Assembly: GCA_933228675.1 (NCBI GenBank)
Contig: OW121743.1
Coordinates: forward strand, 13,053,371-13,117,370
Length of the DNA stretch: 64,000 nucleotides
Reading direction: 5' to 3'
Source: Stomorhina lunata
Taxonomy: Eukaryota > Arthropoda > Insecta > Diptera > Rhiniidae
Part shown: one piece after another, positions 1-9,674 of the stretch
Position numbering within the stretch: the stretch's first letter is position 1
Layout: every line of letters starts with the position of its first letter
Notes under the pieces: generated by a model
The model's database searches: none
What the model saw: the letters and a program-made list of their open reading frames with translations, nothing else
Told to the model about the DNA's origin: nothing
Position numbers and translations under genes: made by a program

Positions 1-574
1 TATGGCTTGCCTTCCAATCAGACAGGCAGACATGATAGACCCAAGTAAGAACACATCAGGCCTGCCTTAGTACTGACACTAGTTTTTAAATTGTTGTGCT
101 TTTGTATTATTGAAATAAAAAGACAACTTTTAATAATAACTTAAAATATATTTATTTAATTCACAAGTTGAATACAGTAAAAGAGAAGCGTTGTCGAGAT
201 GACGGTTAAGAATAATCTTATTTTAAAAAATGACAAGTATGACACATATGCATGAGGATGCCAGATTGTAATGTGGTTAATAGGGTTGCCCTTAACATGA
301 ATCCTACCTATCATTTGCTTAATCAGAGACTCTTTTGCACAGTAGGAATTTGAAGAGGCTAGAGGCACACCAAAAGATTCTTGTTTATCTAAAAGACAGT
401 CCAGAACCTTACGTACTCGTTTTCCCTACATTTCCCTGATATGTTTTTGAGGCATCTACGTAAGAGGAATACTGAACCTCTAAACATTTTTCTTTTTTGA
501 AGATCTGCTGCAGTACACACCTTCAGCGTTCCCATCAGATAGTGACCTATCATGACCGACTATTTACCACTATG
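1..574. other. no gene recognised
   Basis: No open frame, splice-consistent exon or known repeat was recognised here. The short frames present look like chance. Confidence 0.5.
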
Positions 575-668
575 TATTTCTTCTCTTGTCATCCTTGATT
601 CCCAGTGGAGCATAGGGCCTTAACCTCTATTGCGAGATGTTAGGCATATGCCATTCCATGTATAGTTT
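575..668 (-). mobile_element. LINE 3'-end fragment
   Basis: The reverse complement matches the 3' part of the LINE fragment at 50.84-50.94 kb. Both share the words CATATGCCTAACATCTCGCA and GGCCCTATGCTCCACTG. The same tail recurs near 7.03 kb (minus) and 40.93 kb (plus). It is a severely truncated copy. Confidence 0.6.
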
Positions 669-673
669 GAAGC

Positions 674-1110
674 TTGAGGAAACAGATAAGAACTGGCATA
701 ACTTGGCCACTTGCACAATATCTAGGGCCTTATGGCCGGCCCGACTTAAATATACGCAAGACCAAGTTCTTGCTAGGTCTTAGCAGAAACAGTCTTATTA
801 AATGCGTAGGTTTTCTAACTGGCCATTGCGCCCCGAATTCTAGGCTAAATAAATGGGATGGACCAATTCAGAACATATGCAGACTACGGTCGTACGCGGA
901 AACGGTCGAGCACATCCTCTGCCATTGTTCTATGCTCCGAAGCCAGAGACTTAAATTTCTAGGTAATAGATTCCATGAGGAACTGGGCGACATATAGCAG
1001 TGCGAACTGACTGACGTTGTAGGTTTTATATTAGGACTTAGATACGACTCCCTTTCTCTATATCTAACACTATCTAGATACTTCACTCTTCTTCTTCTTT
1101 CTCTTTTCGC
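674..1110 (+). pseudogene. LINE (jockey/I-like) C-terminal RNase H-region fragment
   Basis: A 107-codon frame carries a GFLTGHC motif followed about 30 residues later by an ETVEHILCHC motif. This arrangement (LTGHxxLN, then C-x-x-C and EhxxHhLCxC) is typical of the C-terminal end of jockey/I-type non-LTR retrotransposon ORF2, just after the RNase H region. The frame is open at neither end of a full element: no endonuclease or reverse transcriptase is attached upstream, and the frame stops at about 997. It is a 5'-truncated, inactive fragment. The exact clade is not assigned. Confidence 0.7.
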
Positions 1111-1228
1111 TATCGTTATATATTTTCAGAAAGGATCTCCGAGTGAAGATACCACTCCCCTGGCATTACCTTTTCAACCTAACCTTACCTTGATGCTTGC
1201 AATTCCGCATCAATTGACCTTCTGCTGT

Positions 1229-1660
1229 GTACTTACTTAAATGACCTATATTTACAACCTGTTAAGGCATATTTTAGAATTCCACGCGCGTCTATCTTGT
1301 GCGCATATTCTCCAACTTCGTAGGCTAAGCTTTAAAAGATTTTCCTCTACTTGGTCTTTTCATCGAAGTTTCAGACGTTCTCTTCTAATAATAGGGGGCC
1401 GGTTTTATTCTAATTTTAGCTTTTTCATAGTAATTGTTTTTTCCAGGAGTGGGTTACTAGACCGACGACCTTATAGGAGAACTCGCGGCACATGTTAGCT
1501 CACTACATTCCCGGGTGATGACACGAGGAGGTCAGTATCCACATTTGAGATAAGTGATAACCAAGATAAGTCTGGGCTTATTAAGTTAAGATCAATTAGA
1601 ACCGTTGATTTATATCCAACATCCCCTACTTCACCCTAATCACGTTCTCCTGTGTACTAC
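1229..1660 (-). repeat. interspersed repeat family A, copy 1
   Basis: This segment resembles, in reverse complement, the stretch at 45.99-46.47 kb, and part of it (about 1229-1372) resembles 3.00-3.15 kb. Shared words include CATATTTTAGAATTCCA and CATATTCTCCAA. It holds no convincing coding sequence and its class is unknown. Confidence 0.6.
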
Positions 1661-3000
1661 CAACCAAATATTTCATTGACATAGAAATACTGCAAGTATG
1701 GCCTTTTTGTCCTGCCTATAGTGATGAGTTTGAAATTCTACTTCTTGCCATGTTAAACTCCAAGGTACTTGGAACGCTCAGCGAAAAGAAATTCATATGG
1801 TTTGGTTATATCCTGGTAAACATAACTAATTTAGTATTGTTTGAATTTACGACAAGACCAAGACTTTACACCAATTTAATCTAGGGATAGCAGGATATCT
1901 TAAGGTAAGTTTTGAGAAGTGATATTTTAAGGTTATGTTTCTATATTTTGAAACTAGATTATTTTTATTAAAAATTTCAATATAACCCTATTTTTTTTAA
2001 TTTGAAACATTTGTTTTTACTCATTCACATACGAAAAAAAAACTGAAACGAATAAATTTATTATAAAAAATTATGGCTAACACATAAAACAGAAAAGAAA
2101 ATCTTTTTAGAAAAACAACACAATTTTATTTTTTATACTTAAACGATAAAAAGAAGAAGATTAGGAAAACCATTTTTGCCACTATTCAATAAATAAATGG
2201 GAATTTCAATTAAACAAAAACAAAGTAATAATAAAATAAATAATAAAATGTAATGATTTCCTCTAGAAAAAAAAACTACATAAAAAAAGAAATTAAAACT
2301 ATAAAAATGTTTTTAAAACAAATTTTTTATTACATAAGAATTTATTCTTACAAAAAAAAAAAAATATATAAATTTAACAAAAATACCAAATGAGTATAAA
2401 CAAAAAGATATTAAATTAACGCCGATCAATAAATAATTTAAATATGAATTTAGTATTAGTTTAACACAATAATAAAATATAACAAAAAAAAAAAAAGGAA
2501 AAATATATTGAAAAAAATATTTAAGAAAATAATTCTAAAACAATACAAATTAAATTTAGTAATATTAAAATGAAAAATAAATAAATAAAATATATTAAAA
2601 ATATTAGATGAGAAATATGTTTTATTAAGGGGATAACTCTAGAAGTGATATCTTATCTGCAAGCCGATTTTTACGGGTTTTATTAATGATCGTGATATTT
2701 ACGAAATACAAAAAGTCTTCGGCTCCTGGTGGTATGAGCTGCCTACGCCTGAATATTAAGGCCTTGGACTTTAATAAATTTGGTGGTGTTCTATATCCTG
2801 AATTATATTCCTAGAGAATATTGGTATAATGGTTGTCGCAAACGGGGATAGTGCGGCAATATAAGTCAGGGAACGGTTTCTGACTACACTCAGACATCCT
2901 TCACTAAAGCGAAAAACATTTAATACAGTCCTTACTTGTGTTCGTCAAACCCCGAAATTTTCTGACTGCAAGGCACTCGGTTAGGATAAAGTTTACGATT
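1661..3000. other. AT-rich non-coding stretch
   Basis: No gene is seen. About 1930-2625 is extremely AT-rich low-complexity DNA with homopolymer A and T runs. Confidence 0.6.
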
Positions 3001-3150
3001 TACTTAAGTGATCTATAGTTACAACCTGCTTTGGTCAAAGGCCGAGCATATTTTAGAATTCCATGCGCCTCTTATCTTGTGCTCATATTCTCCAATTTCG
3101 TAGGGCATGTTTTGAAAAATTTTCTTCTACTTGGTCTTGCCATCGAAGGG
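3001..3150 (-). repeat. interspersed repeat family A, copy 2 (partial)
   Basis: It resembles 1229-1372 with scattered substitutions and a small insertion reading GGTCAAAGGCCGAG. The third copy near 46.39 kb also has this insertion in reverse complement, so the copy at 1.2 kb probably lost it. Confidence 0.6.
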
Positions 3151-3531
3151 TAAACTTTGTAGAAGCTGTTATGACGAGTAGTAGTCCATTAATCAACTTC
3201 TCTGCAAATAAAATGAGACTCTTATTTCATTAAAAATTTGGCTAGTAAAGCTATTCTTAAGATAAAGTGTATTTAGTTAGCGAAATCATGACAAAAACTT
3301 GCCTTCACTTCAATTTTTCACTTATTATTTACTTTTAAATAAAACGACACTTTTACTAGTCAATTTCATTTTACTAATTTTTCGCTTTTATTTTTTTTTT
3401 GACGCCGCACATTTCATTCTTTAGAATTTTGCGCACTTTCTGATCGCACAAATATCTACAAAAATCTTGTTTTATATTATTAATTATTATAAGTTTTATT
3501 TATAATCAAATTAGCCCTTGTTTAACTTGAT
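3151..3531. other. 3' flank of the NDUFB8 gene
   Basis: AT-rich DNA downstream of the NDUFB8 stop codon. It should contain the 3' UTR. No separate gene is seen. Confidence 0.4.
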
Positions 3532-6147
3532 TTATTTAGTTTCAAATGTATAATGTTTGCGACCATCACCGGGCAATTGTTTAACGGCAACGGTGCGATA
3601 CATTTTATAGTTGTCCAACCAATAGTACAAAGCAAAACAGCCGGCCATGCAGCCCAAGAAACTCAACCAGTAAGTGCTGTTGGCATAACGGGGTTGAGCG
3701 GGTTGCGACCAACGATCTTCACTGTACAAATCAGCATCGGCATGGAACTGAAATAAAAGATGAAATTTTATAAATAAAATTTGTAGTTGGATCAAAGTTG
3801 ATCTTTAAAATATTATGTTTCTAAATAGTATTAATGTTTTTATATAATCCGGTATGTGATGGATATTTATGGTTTTTAAATCGATCAATTTCATATATTT
3901 TTCAGATAGTATTCCCTATTTCCTCGAAAAAGTTTAAGAAAAATGAAAGATAAGATATTAGTCAAAAGGATTAAAGCCCAAACTTTAACTTTTTTTTTGG
4001 GAAAATAACCGAAAGGTGTATATCTGAAATCGATCAATTTGAAACGATCGAAATACTGAAAGTCCACTTCAAATGAAATAAGCTAAGGCACACACACGTG
4101 TCCTTGAAATGAATTATTGTTTGTGCGTTTTGTGTATTTTTTTATTGTTCTTTATCTACTTTAATTTCACTTTTGACGGAAAATAAATTTCTGGAGTGCA
4201 ATATCTTTATATTATAGAGTCAATGAACGTAACCTAAAGATATAACCAACACAAAATCTCTAGCAAACCTTAGTCGGAATCCTAAGATTTCCGAGATATT
4301 ACGGTACGAAGAACCGACTGCCGTAGGAACGACGGCTAGGCGTTGTTGTTGTTGTTACAGCTCTAACATTTACAATTTATAGTTTTGTTTTTAATAAGGG
4401 ATCTGTTAGGAGAAAAATGCCAAGAAATTGTGCTACTTCTACTGGATGAGTCCACAAATCCTCAGGACTAAGTAAAGTTGGTTTGGCGGTACAGTTGAAA
4501 ATGTGGTGGTATCATGAGGACCCCGACCACAAGCTGGGCACATGTTGGGGAGAATAGGTCTGTGCTGGACCTAAAGATATTTAATCTGTTGCTCCATCCC
4601 GATCACAGTTGAACCAGCAACAACATATTCACGGCCAGGCATCGAGATCGATGGTGTACCAACTCCGACAGTGAACCACCCAAAAATCCTAAATTTAAAT
4701 TTAAATTGCGAGAAGAAACAACGTCGTATAAGCACTAACCGGCAGTACTTAGGGAACGGGCAAAAAAACTTGTTGGTTACCTATAAAGCGATTGGCGGTT
4801 CCGTGGCAAATTATGCTGTTCCTGTGTGAACAGCGTCGTTTAGTAATACTCAGTGGAGAAAGATCCATCGCCGCCAAATGCAGCTCCAAGAACAACCAAT
4901 TACCTCAACACTTCATCTTCATAAAGAAGAAACAGTCCTTCCAGTAAACGACCACAACATCATGCTAACTTAGCAGTTCCTTTGGCATATAATACAAGGA
5001 AATGATGCTTTAGATCGAACCTCGTACGCGACATCATTGAGCAACATTTATAGGGACGCCACCTACTCCACGATTTCAGGTTATCCCATAGCAGAAGAAG
5101 AAAAGAATATGCCGCGGGGATGATCGGAAGCAACATATTAAATATCTTGGTCCCGCCTAGACCGTGCCGTCCCCAACGTAAGTCCAGCAGGAAACAATAG
5201 TCGTTCTGACACGACTAAGTTGGGGGTGGAGCAACATATTAAATATCTTTTAATCCGGCTTAGACCTTTCCGAACCCACCGTGGTATTGGTAGCAGCATA
5301 ATTTCTTGGCCTATATCTCTTAATAGATTTCCAGTAAAATTCAATTTGATAAATTGTAAATGTTAGAGAACAAGTGCGTCACTTCCTAATGTCGTCTGTC
5401 CGAAGATCCATAGTGATATTTAAATTCTTGTTGGCTCTTAAACGACTATATATGTATGTACTTATCGAAAATGTCGGATACAAAACTCTGAACTATTGAA
5501 TTCCAAATCAAGTATGGATTTCAATAGCTCTAATAATGGCTATTAACACTAATGGCTATTAACACTTTCCCAAATATAATCACACCTATCGCGAATATTA
5601 TCTCCCATGGGAATTGTGTTCCTAAAACTTCTTTCTTATATGTTAAACAAGTTCTGGGAACACGATTCCCATGGGAGCTGATATTCACGATAGGGGTAAA
5701 ATCGAAGAAGTACCTTGTATATGAAGTAATACTTACAGTCTCATGCAAATTACGCTTCAATTCAGGAAAATCGTAAGGATAGTAGGGATCACGAGCTTCC
5801 ACACCTAAGCCTCCTACCAACTTGGGATAGTCACCATAGCCCAAACCGTTATCGGCATAGGGTTTATATTCTTCTGGCAGTAAATAATATTTTTTGGCAG
5901 CTGTTAAATGCTCAGCTTCAGTTTTGGGTATAGTGCCGGGTTTGTAATCCTTATTCCAGCCGGCCACTAAGGAGTGACAAAAAAAATCAACATTAGTATT
6001 TGCCAGTTACGTAAACAAGGTAATTTTTTTTGTACTTTCTCAAAAGTTCCCTAAATACTTACTGGCTCTGGCGGCCTGATGCATCAAGGCGGGATTGGAG
6101 GCGCATAATTTTTGCATCAATTTGTAGGTGTTGGTTAGCGAGGCCAT
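3532..6147 (-). CDS. ND-ASHI: NADH dehydrogenase (ubiquinone) 1 beta subcomplex subunit 8, mitochondrial
   Basis: Accessory subunit of respiratory complex I in the mitochondrial inner membrane; it has no catalytic role of its own. Three exons join in frame: 6147-6063, 5966-5737 and 3747-3532. All introns are GT-AG (donors GTAAGT) with phases 1 and 0. The product is 176 residues, about the usual length. Visible features are a basic N-terminus beginning MASLTNTYKLMQ, the conserved AGWNKDYKPG and GYGDYPKL stretches, a DPYYPYDFPELKRN segment, an FHADADLYSEDRW segment across the last splice, and one membrane segment (YWLSFLGCMAGCFALYYWL) near residues 125-145. The start ATG at 6147 is the only one that gives a targeting-type N-terminus in frame. 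The 2 kb second intron is filled with repeats. Recognition rests on remembered family sequence; the joins are inferred. Confidence 0.93.
4077..4236. mobile_element. MITE family M fragment in NDUFB8 intron 2
   Basis: It contains AGCTAAGGCACACA and ends GGAGTGCAATATCTTTATAT followed by TATAGAGTC. The same words occur in the element at 18.37-20.30 kb, near 23.4 kb and near 62.9 kb. It is non-coding. Confidence 0.6.
4237..5390. mobile_element. decayed interspersed element, probably LINE-derived
   Basis: It holds a GTCGGAATCCTAAGATTTCC block also found at 6.92 kb, then a (GTT)n run at about 4349-4362. Past the run lies about 1 kb of higher-GC sequence without a long frame. A (CAA)n tail read on the minus strand suggests a minus-oriented non-LTR element ending at the run. 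No coding motif survives, so the class is an inference. Confidence 0.45.
5575..5702. repeat. short fold-back repeat in NDUFB8 intron 2
   Basis: Two arms of roughly 40 bp, 5582-5624 and 5655-5697, are reverse complements with a few mismatches. Each contains the palindrome CCCATGGG. The spacer is about 30 bp. It lies in the intron just inside exon 2 and looks like a hairpin MITE. In the minus-strand reading frame it produces a spurious extension of the exon. Confidence 0.7.
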
Positions 6148-6537
6148 TTTGCAGATATTTTCCTCAGAATCTGCTCCAGTGGAAAAGAATTTCAGTAAAT
6201 TGGTGAATGCTGCAGCAAATTTTTGCCACTAATTCAAATGTCACTTGGGGAAATGTCAAGAAATTTTGTTTTTGTTTTGTCTGTGTTATTCTGAGGGATG
6301 TCAATGTAGCGGTTTTTAGAGCAACCACGAGAGTGGGATTAAGTTATTTTACGGGTTTTTAAATATATGATAGGGTGTTCCAAGAAAAAGTTTAATATTT
6401 ATTTATTGTCCGAAAAACTATTATAGTTATTATTATTATTTTTTTTTTGTATTGGACCAACACTCAGGAAAAAAGGTTGTGGGAAGAAGGATAGAGGGAG
6501 TAATGTTTGTGGATATTCGATTTGAACCTTTGGATAT
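6148..6537. other. 5' flank of the NDUFB8 gene
   Basis: It should contain the 5' UTR and promoter of the minus-strand NDUFB8 gene. No TATA box or other element stands out enough to call. Confidence 0.4.
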
Positions 6538-6795
6538 TTAGTCATCCGCCTAGCATACCAGAGGTCCCAAGTTCGATCCCCGGCCAGACCCACTTGAAAA
6601 AACTAGCTACTGGTTATTGAGTATTAGGCTATGTAAAACTTCTCTCAATGCATTTGTCGTTCGGATCCGAAGTTAAAACGTAGGTCTCTTTCAATGAGTC
6701 TAAAAATAGAATTGGATGCAGCTCATTGTCTAAGAAAGGTACCGTTTGTTCCAATTGGAATGTCGTTTGAATTATGTATGTATGTATGTACTCGT
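6538..6795 (+). mobile_element. tRNA-derived SINE, 5'-truncated copy
   Basis: It has an intact RNA polymerase III B box (GTTCGATCCC, 6571-6580) preceded by CGCCTAGCATACCAGAGGTC. It continues for about 200 bp in step with the inverted copy at 11.62-11.93 kb, sharing GGTTATTGAGTATTAGGCTA, TTCAATGAGTCTA and CCAATTGGAATGT, and ends in (ATGT)n. The A box present in the other copy is missing here, so this copy is probably not transcribed from its own promoter. Confidence 0.8.
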
Positions 6796-6858
6796 TTCTG
6801 CTCGGTCTACCTAAGGCCTGAAATATTAATATTCATAAAATATTTAAAATCATTATTG

Positions 6859-6976
6859 TTGTTGTTGTTGTTGTAACTGCGATATTATTGGTAATATCGC
6901 AGAAGTGGTAGTCCTTGGTCGGAATCCTAAGATTTCCGAGTCGTTCCGGTACGAAGAACCGACTGCCGTGGGAACG
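6859..6976 (-). mobile_element. truncated (CAA)n-tailed retroelement with 14-bp target-site duplication
   Basis: The insertion is bracketed by a perfect direct repeat, TAAAATCATTATTG, at 6845-6858 and 6977-6990. Read on the minus strand it ends in (CAA)n. A tail plus a long target-site duplication is the signature of target-primed reverse transcription. The body shares GTCGGAATCCTAAGATTTCC and GAAGAACCGACTGCCGT with 4.27-4.34 kb. It contains a small hairpin, GCGATATTA-ccaa-TAATATCGC. It is either a short LINE 3' end or a SINE. Confidence 0.8.
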
Positions 6977-7022
6977 TAAAATCATTATTGCAACTGGTTG
7001 GTTTTAACTTAGCCTTCGTTGC

Positions 7023-9053
7023 ATTATTCTTCTTCTGTTATCCTTGACTCCCAGTGGAGCATAGGGTCTTAACCATTTGTTTGCAAAGGTTTGTATGCGC
7101 TTATCGATGGCATTTGTGCGATTGCAAGTTTCGCAGCCGTAATACAAGATGGACTTGACATTCGTGTTATATATTCGTAACTTAGTTGTTATTGTTTTTT
7201 GCCGATATTTCCAAATAGCTCGGAGAATGCCGAATGCAGATTTTGCCTTATTAATAACCCAGTAAGAACAGTGTCAAACGTTTGAAATATGATGACTTTT
7301 ACATTTGATATCAAACGTTTTTTTCAAACTTTATTCAAACCTGAACAGATGTTTGAGATTCACATTCATTTTCAAATGAGGGTTCATTTGAGAATAAACG
7401 TTTGAAAAATGATAGTTTCTCAAATTGAGAATAAAGGTTATTCTCAAATCATTATCAAACCCTAAGATGATTTGAGAATAATTTGAAAAATGGTGTTATA
7501 TAAATTTGATATCAAACCTTATTTCAAACTTTTTTCAAACATTAAAAAAAAATAATTTATGTTTAAAAAATAATGTTTAAGATATTTTAATGGAATGGCA
7601 GTGCATTTCAAAGAAATTCGTTGTTTCTTTCGGATTTTTTAAAATTGATCCATATTTGACCATAAAACCTTGCTTAAAAAATGTCAAGATTAAAAATCCA
7701 GTAATATTCATATACATACGTAAATTTTCTTTGTTTGTTAAATTTTTTTTTTACCTAACAATAACAAAAAAATATATTTGAAGCAAAACAAAAAGATCAA
7801 AAATACAACGCCATTTTATTTATGTTCCACATGTAGATGATATCCACATTTGAAAAACCTTTGAGAATGAGGTTTGATAATGATTTGAGAATAAAGGCAT
7901 TTCTCAATTTGAGAATAAAGTCCCCTTTTTGTTGAGAACGCTATTATTCTTAAATCAGTATCAAATCAGTATCAAACGTTTGACCTTTGAAAAAAGATTT
8001 ATTTTCAAATTATCCTCAATTTGAGAATAAACCTTTTTTCTTACTGGGAAGCGATTCAATATTCTCGTCTGCGCCACTTTTTGTATATACTAAACTACAA
8101 AGATAATTAAAGGTACCTACACATCCAATAACTTCGTTATCCACATTGATGTGTGTCGATGGGCTTGCGCCATAGCCTCCAGGCATATTTTATTTCTTGG
8201 AAATATTAATTTCCAGCCCAGCTGCCAGAGATTCAATAGTAATAGCCCTAGTGTTTTCTTGAAGGTGACCTGAGCTTTGGCTTAGAAGACATAAATACGT
8301 CATCAGCGTATTCCAGGTCCTTGAGTTGTTTAAAGGTATCCATTGGATACCACGTCTACCATTCAGTACCGTGCGTATTATATTGTCGATGACAAGGATA
8401 AAAAGTATAGGTGACAAGATACATCTTTGTCTTACTCCAGTAATAACTTCAATATAACTGTAGAACCTGACATTTAAATTCCACATACATTGCCCGAATT
8501 AAGTTTAGAATTTTTGTTGGCATGTTAAGGTTTTCTAAATTCTTCATAGATAGCTCCTGTTGACACTGTCGAAGGCCTTCATAAAGTCGATAAGCGCTAG
8601 GTAAATAGGGGTGCGGAATTCATTACATTGCTTCAGTACTAGTCTTAATGTGCTGATTAGACCAACACAAGATCTATTCTGCCGGAACCCAAACTGATTT
8701 TTGCGAAGTATTTCAGAAACTGCGTGGGACGTTCTATTTAAAATTTCTGTACTTAGCATTTTGCTCGGTATTGGTAGAAGTGTTATACCCCTGTAATTAT
8801 TGCAGTCTTTGAAGTCATTCTTTTTTTATTTTGACTAGCATACCTTCATTCCAGGAGGTTGGCAGAGCTTTTTCTTCCCATATTTTACGCACAAATGGGT
8901 GCCACAGTCTCGCCGATAGTTCAACGTCACATAAAAGCATCTCCGCTGAGATATTGTCATTGCCCGGGGCCTTGTTGCGCTTAAGGCTTTGAATGGTATT
9001 CTTCACTTCTTGTATTGTTGGTGGGCTGTCTTGACACGAATTCATTATTTACT
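7023..9053 (-). pseudogene. LINE (family B) reverse transcriptase, broken
   Basis: Minus-strand frames together give a non-LTR reverse transcriptase. They run in order: NKAPGNDNISAEML (about 8.95 kb), NQFGFRQNRSC (about 8.69 kb), LIDFMKAFDSVNR (catalytic D, about 8.58 kb), GVRQRCILSPILF (about 8.42 kb), EYADDV (8299-8310, catalytic DD) and a C-terminal INKAKSAFGILRAIW segment (about 7.24 kb). These parts lie in different frames and are separated by stops, so frameshifts have killed the element. The YADD box is intact but shifted relative to the segment before it. The 3' end carries the tail also seen at 0.6, 40.9 and 50.9 kb. A MITE at 7258-8049 splits it. Clade not assigned. Confidence 0.85.
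7258..8049. mobile_element. MITE with CCCAGTAAGAA terminal inverted repeats
   Basis: It starts CCCAGTAAGAA and ends TTCTTACTGGG, giving an 11-bp perfect terminal inverted repeat. The inside has no significant frame but is full of variants of TTTGAGAATAA, TTCTCAAAT and TCAAACGTTTGA in both orientations. It interrupts the LINE exactly between codons that are contiguous in the relative at 42.0 kb (ESR, then INKAKS). A possible 2-bp TT duplication flanks it. The superfamily is not assigned. Confidence 0.75.
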
Positions 9054-9674
9054 GCCCCCTGCAGGTTATAGAAAGGCATCACTTTCTAGGATCCAAATGG
9101 CGCGGACTTTATGATAAGGTATTTTTAAAGCCAACATGTTTATATTTTGTTGTTTTGTTATATTGTATACAAAAAAAGTTACCTTCATGATCCAAAAGAA
9201 CATTTTGTTTATATTTTTGTTACAAAAAAATGAAAACCATTTTCCATCTCTGAGTCAGAGTTGTATTTGTATGTATAACAATTAGATGTGCTGCCACATT
9301 AAAAGAATTTGCCACATGTTATTTGTAAGATATTTCCGTTAAAATTTATAAAAACAAACAAAATCGATTTCAATTTAGAATTTTACAAGTCGGCGGGTTT
9401 AGTCATTTTTTGACATTTTTTTTTAATAAGTTTTTGTTAACATCTTTTTAAAAATATAACATTTATTTAAATATTGTCTCCAAATACTCTTTCAGTACAA
9501 AACATAAACTTAATATGTTAAACTAAATAACGAAATAAAACCCCTGCAATCATTATAATATTTGTTAAACAATTAAATGGAAGTAAAAAGTAAGTAAGCC
9601 CAATAAATATTAATAAATTATTTAGGACAACAATTAGTTTTTTAAATACAGTTTTGTTTTAGTAAAATAACTTA
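9054..9674. other. intergenic, nothing recognised
   Basis: AT-rich sequence between the LINE and the stop codon of the first CRAL-TRIO gene. It should contain that gene's 3' UTR. Confidence 0.4.

Noticed and set aside
5530..5735. Continuation of the NDUFB8 exon 2 frame past residue T of HET
   Set aside because: A GTAAGT donor sits exactly there, and the next exon supplies the conserved FHADAD continuation; the extra frame is the intronic fold-back repeat.
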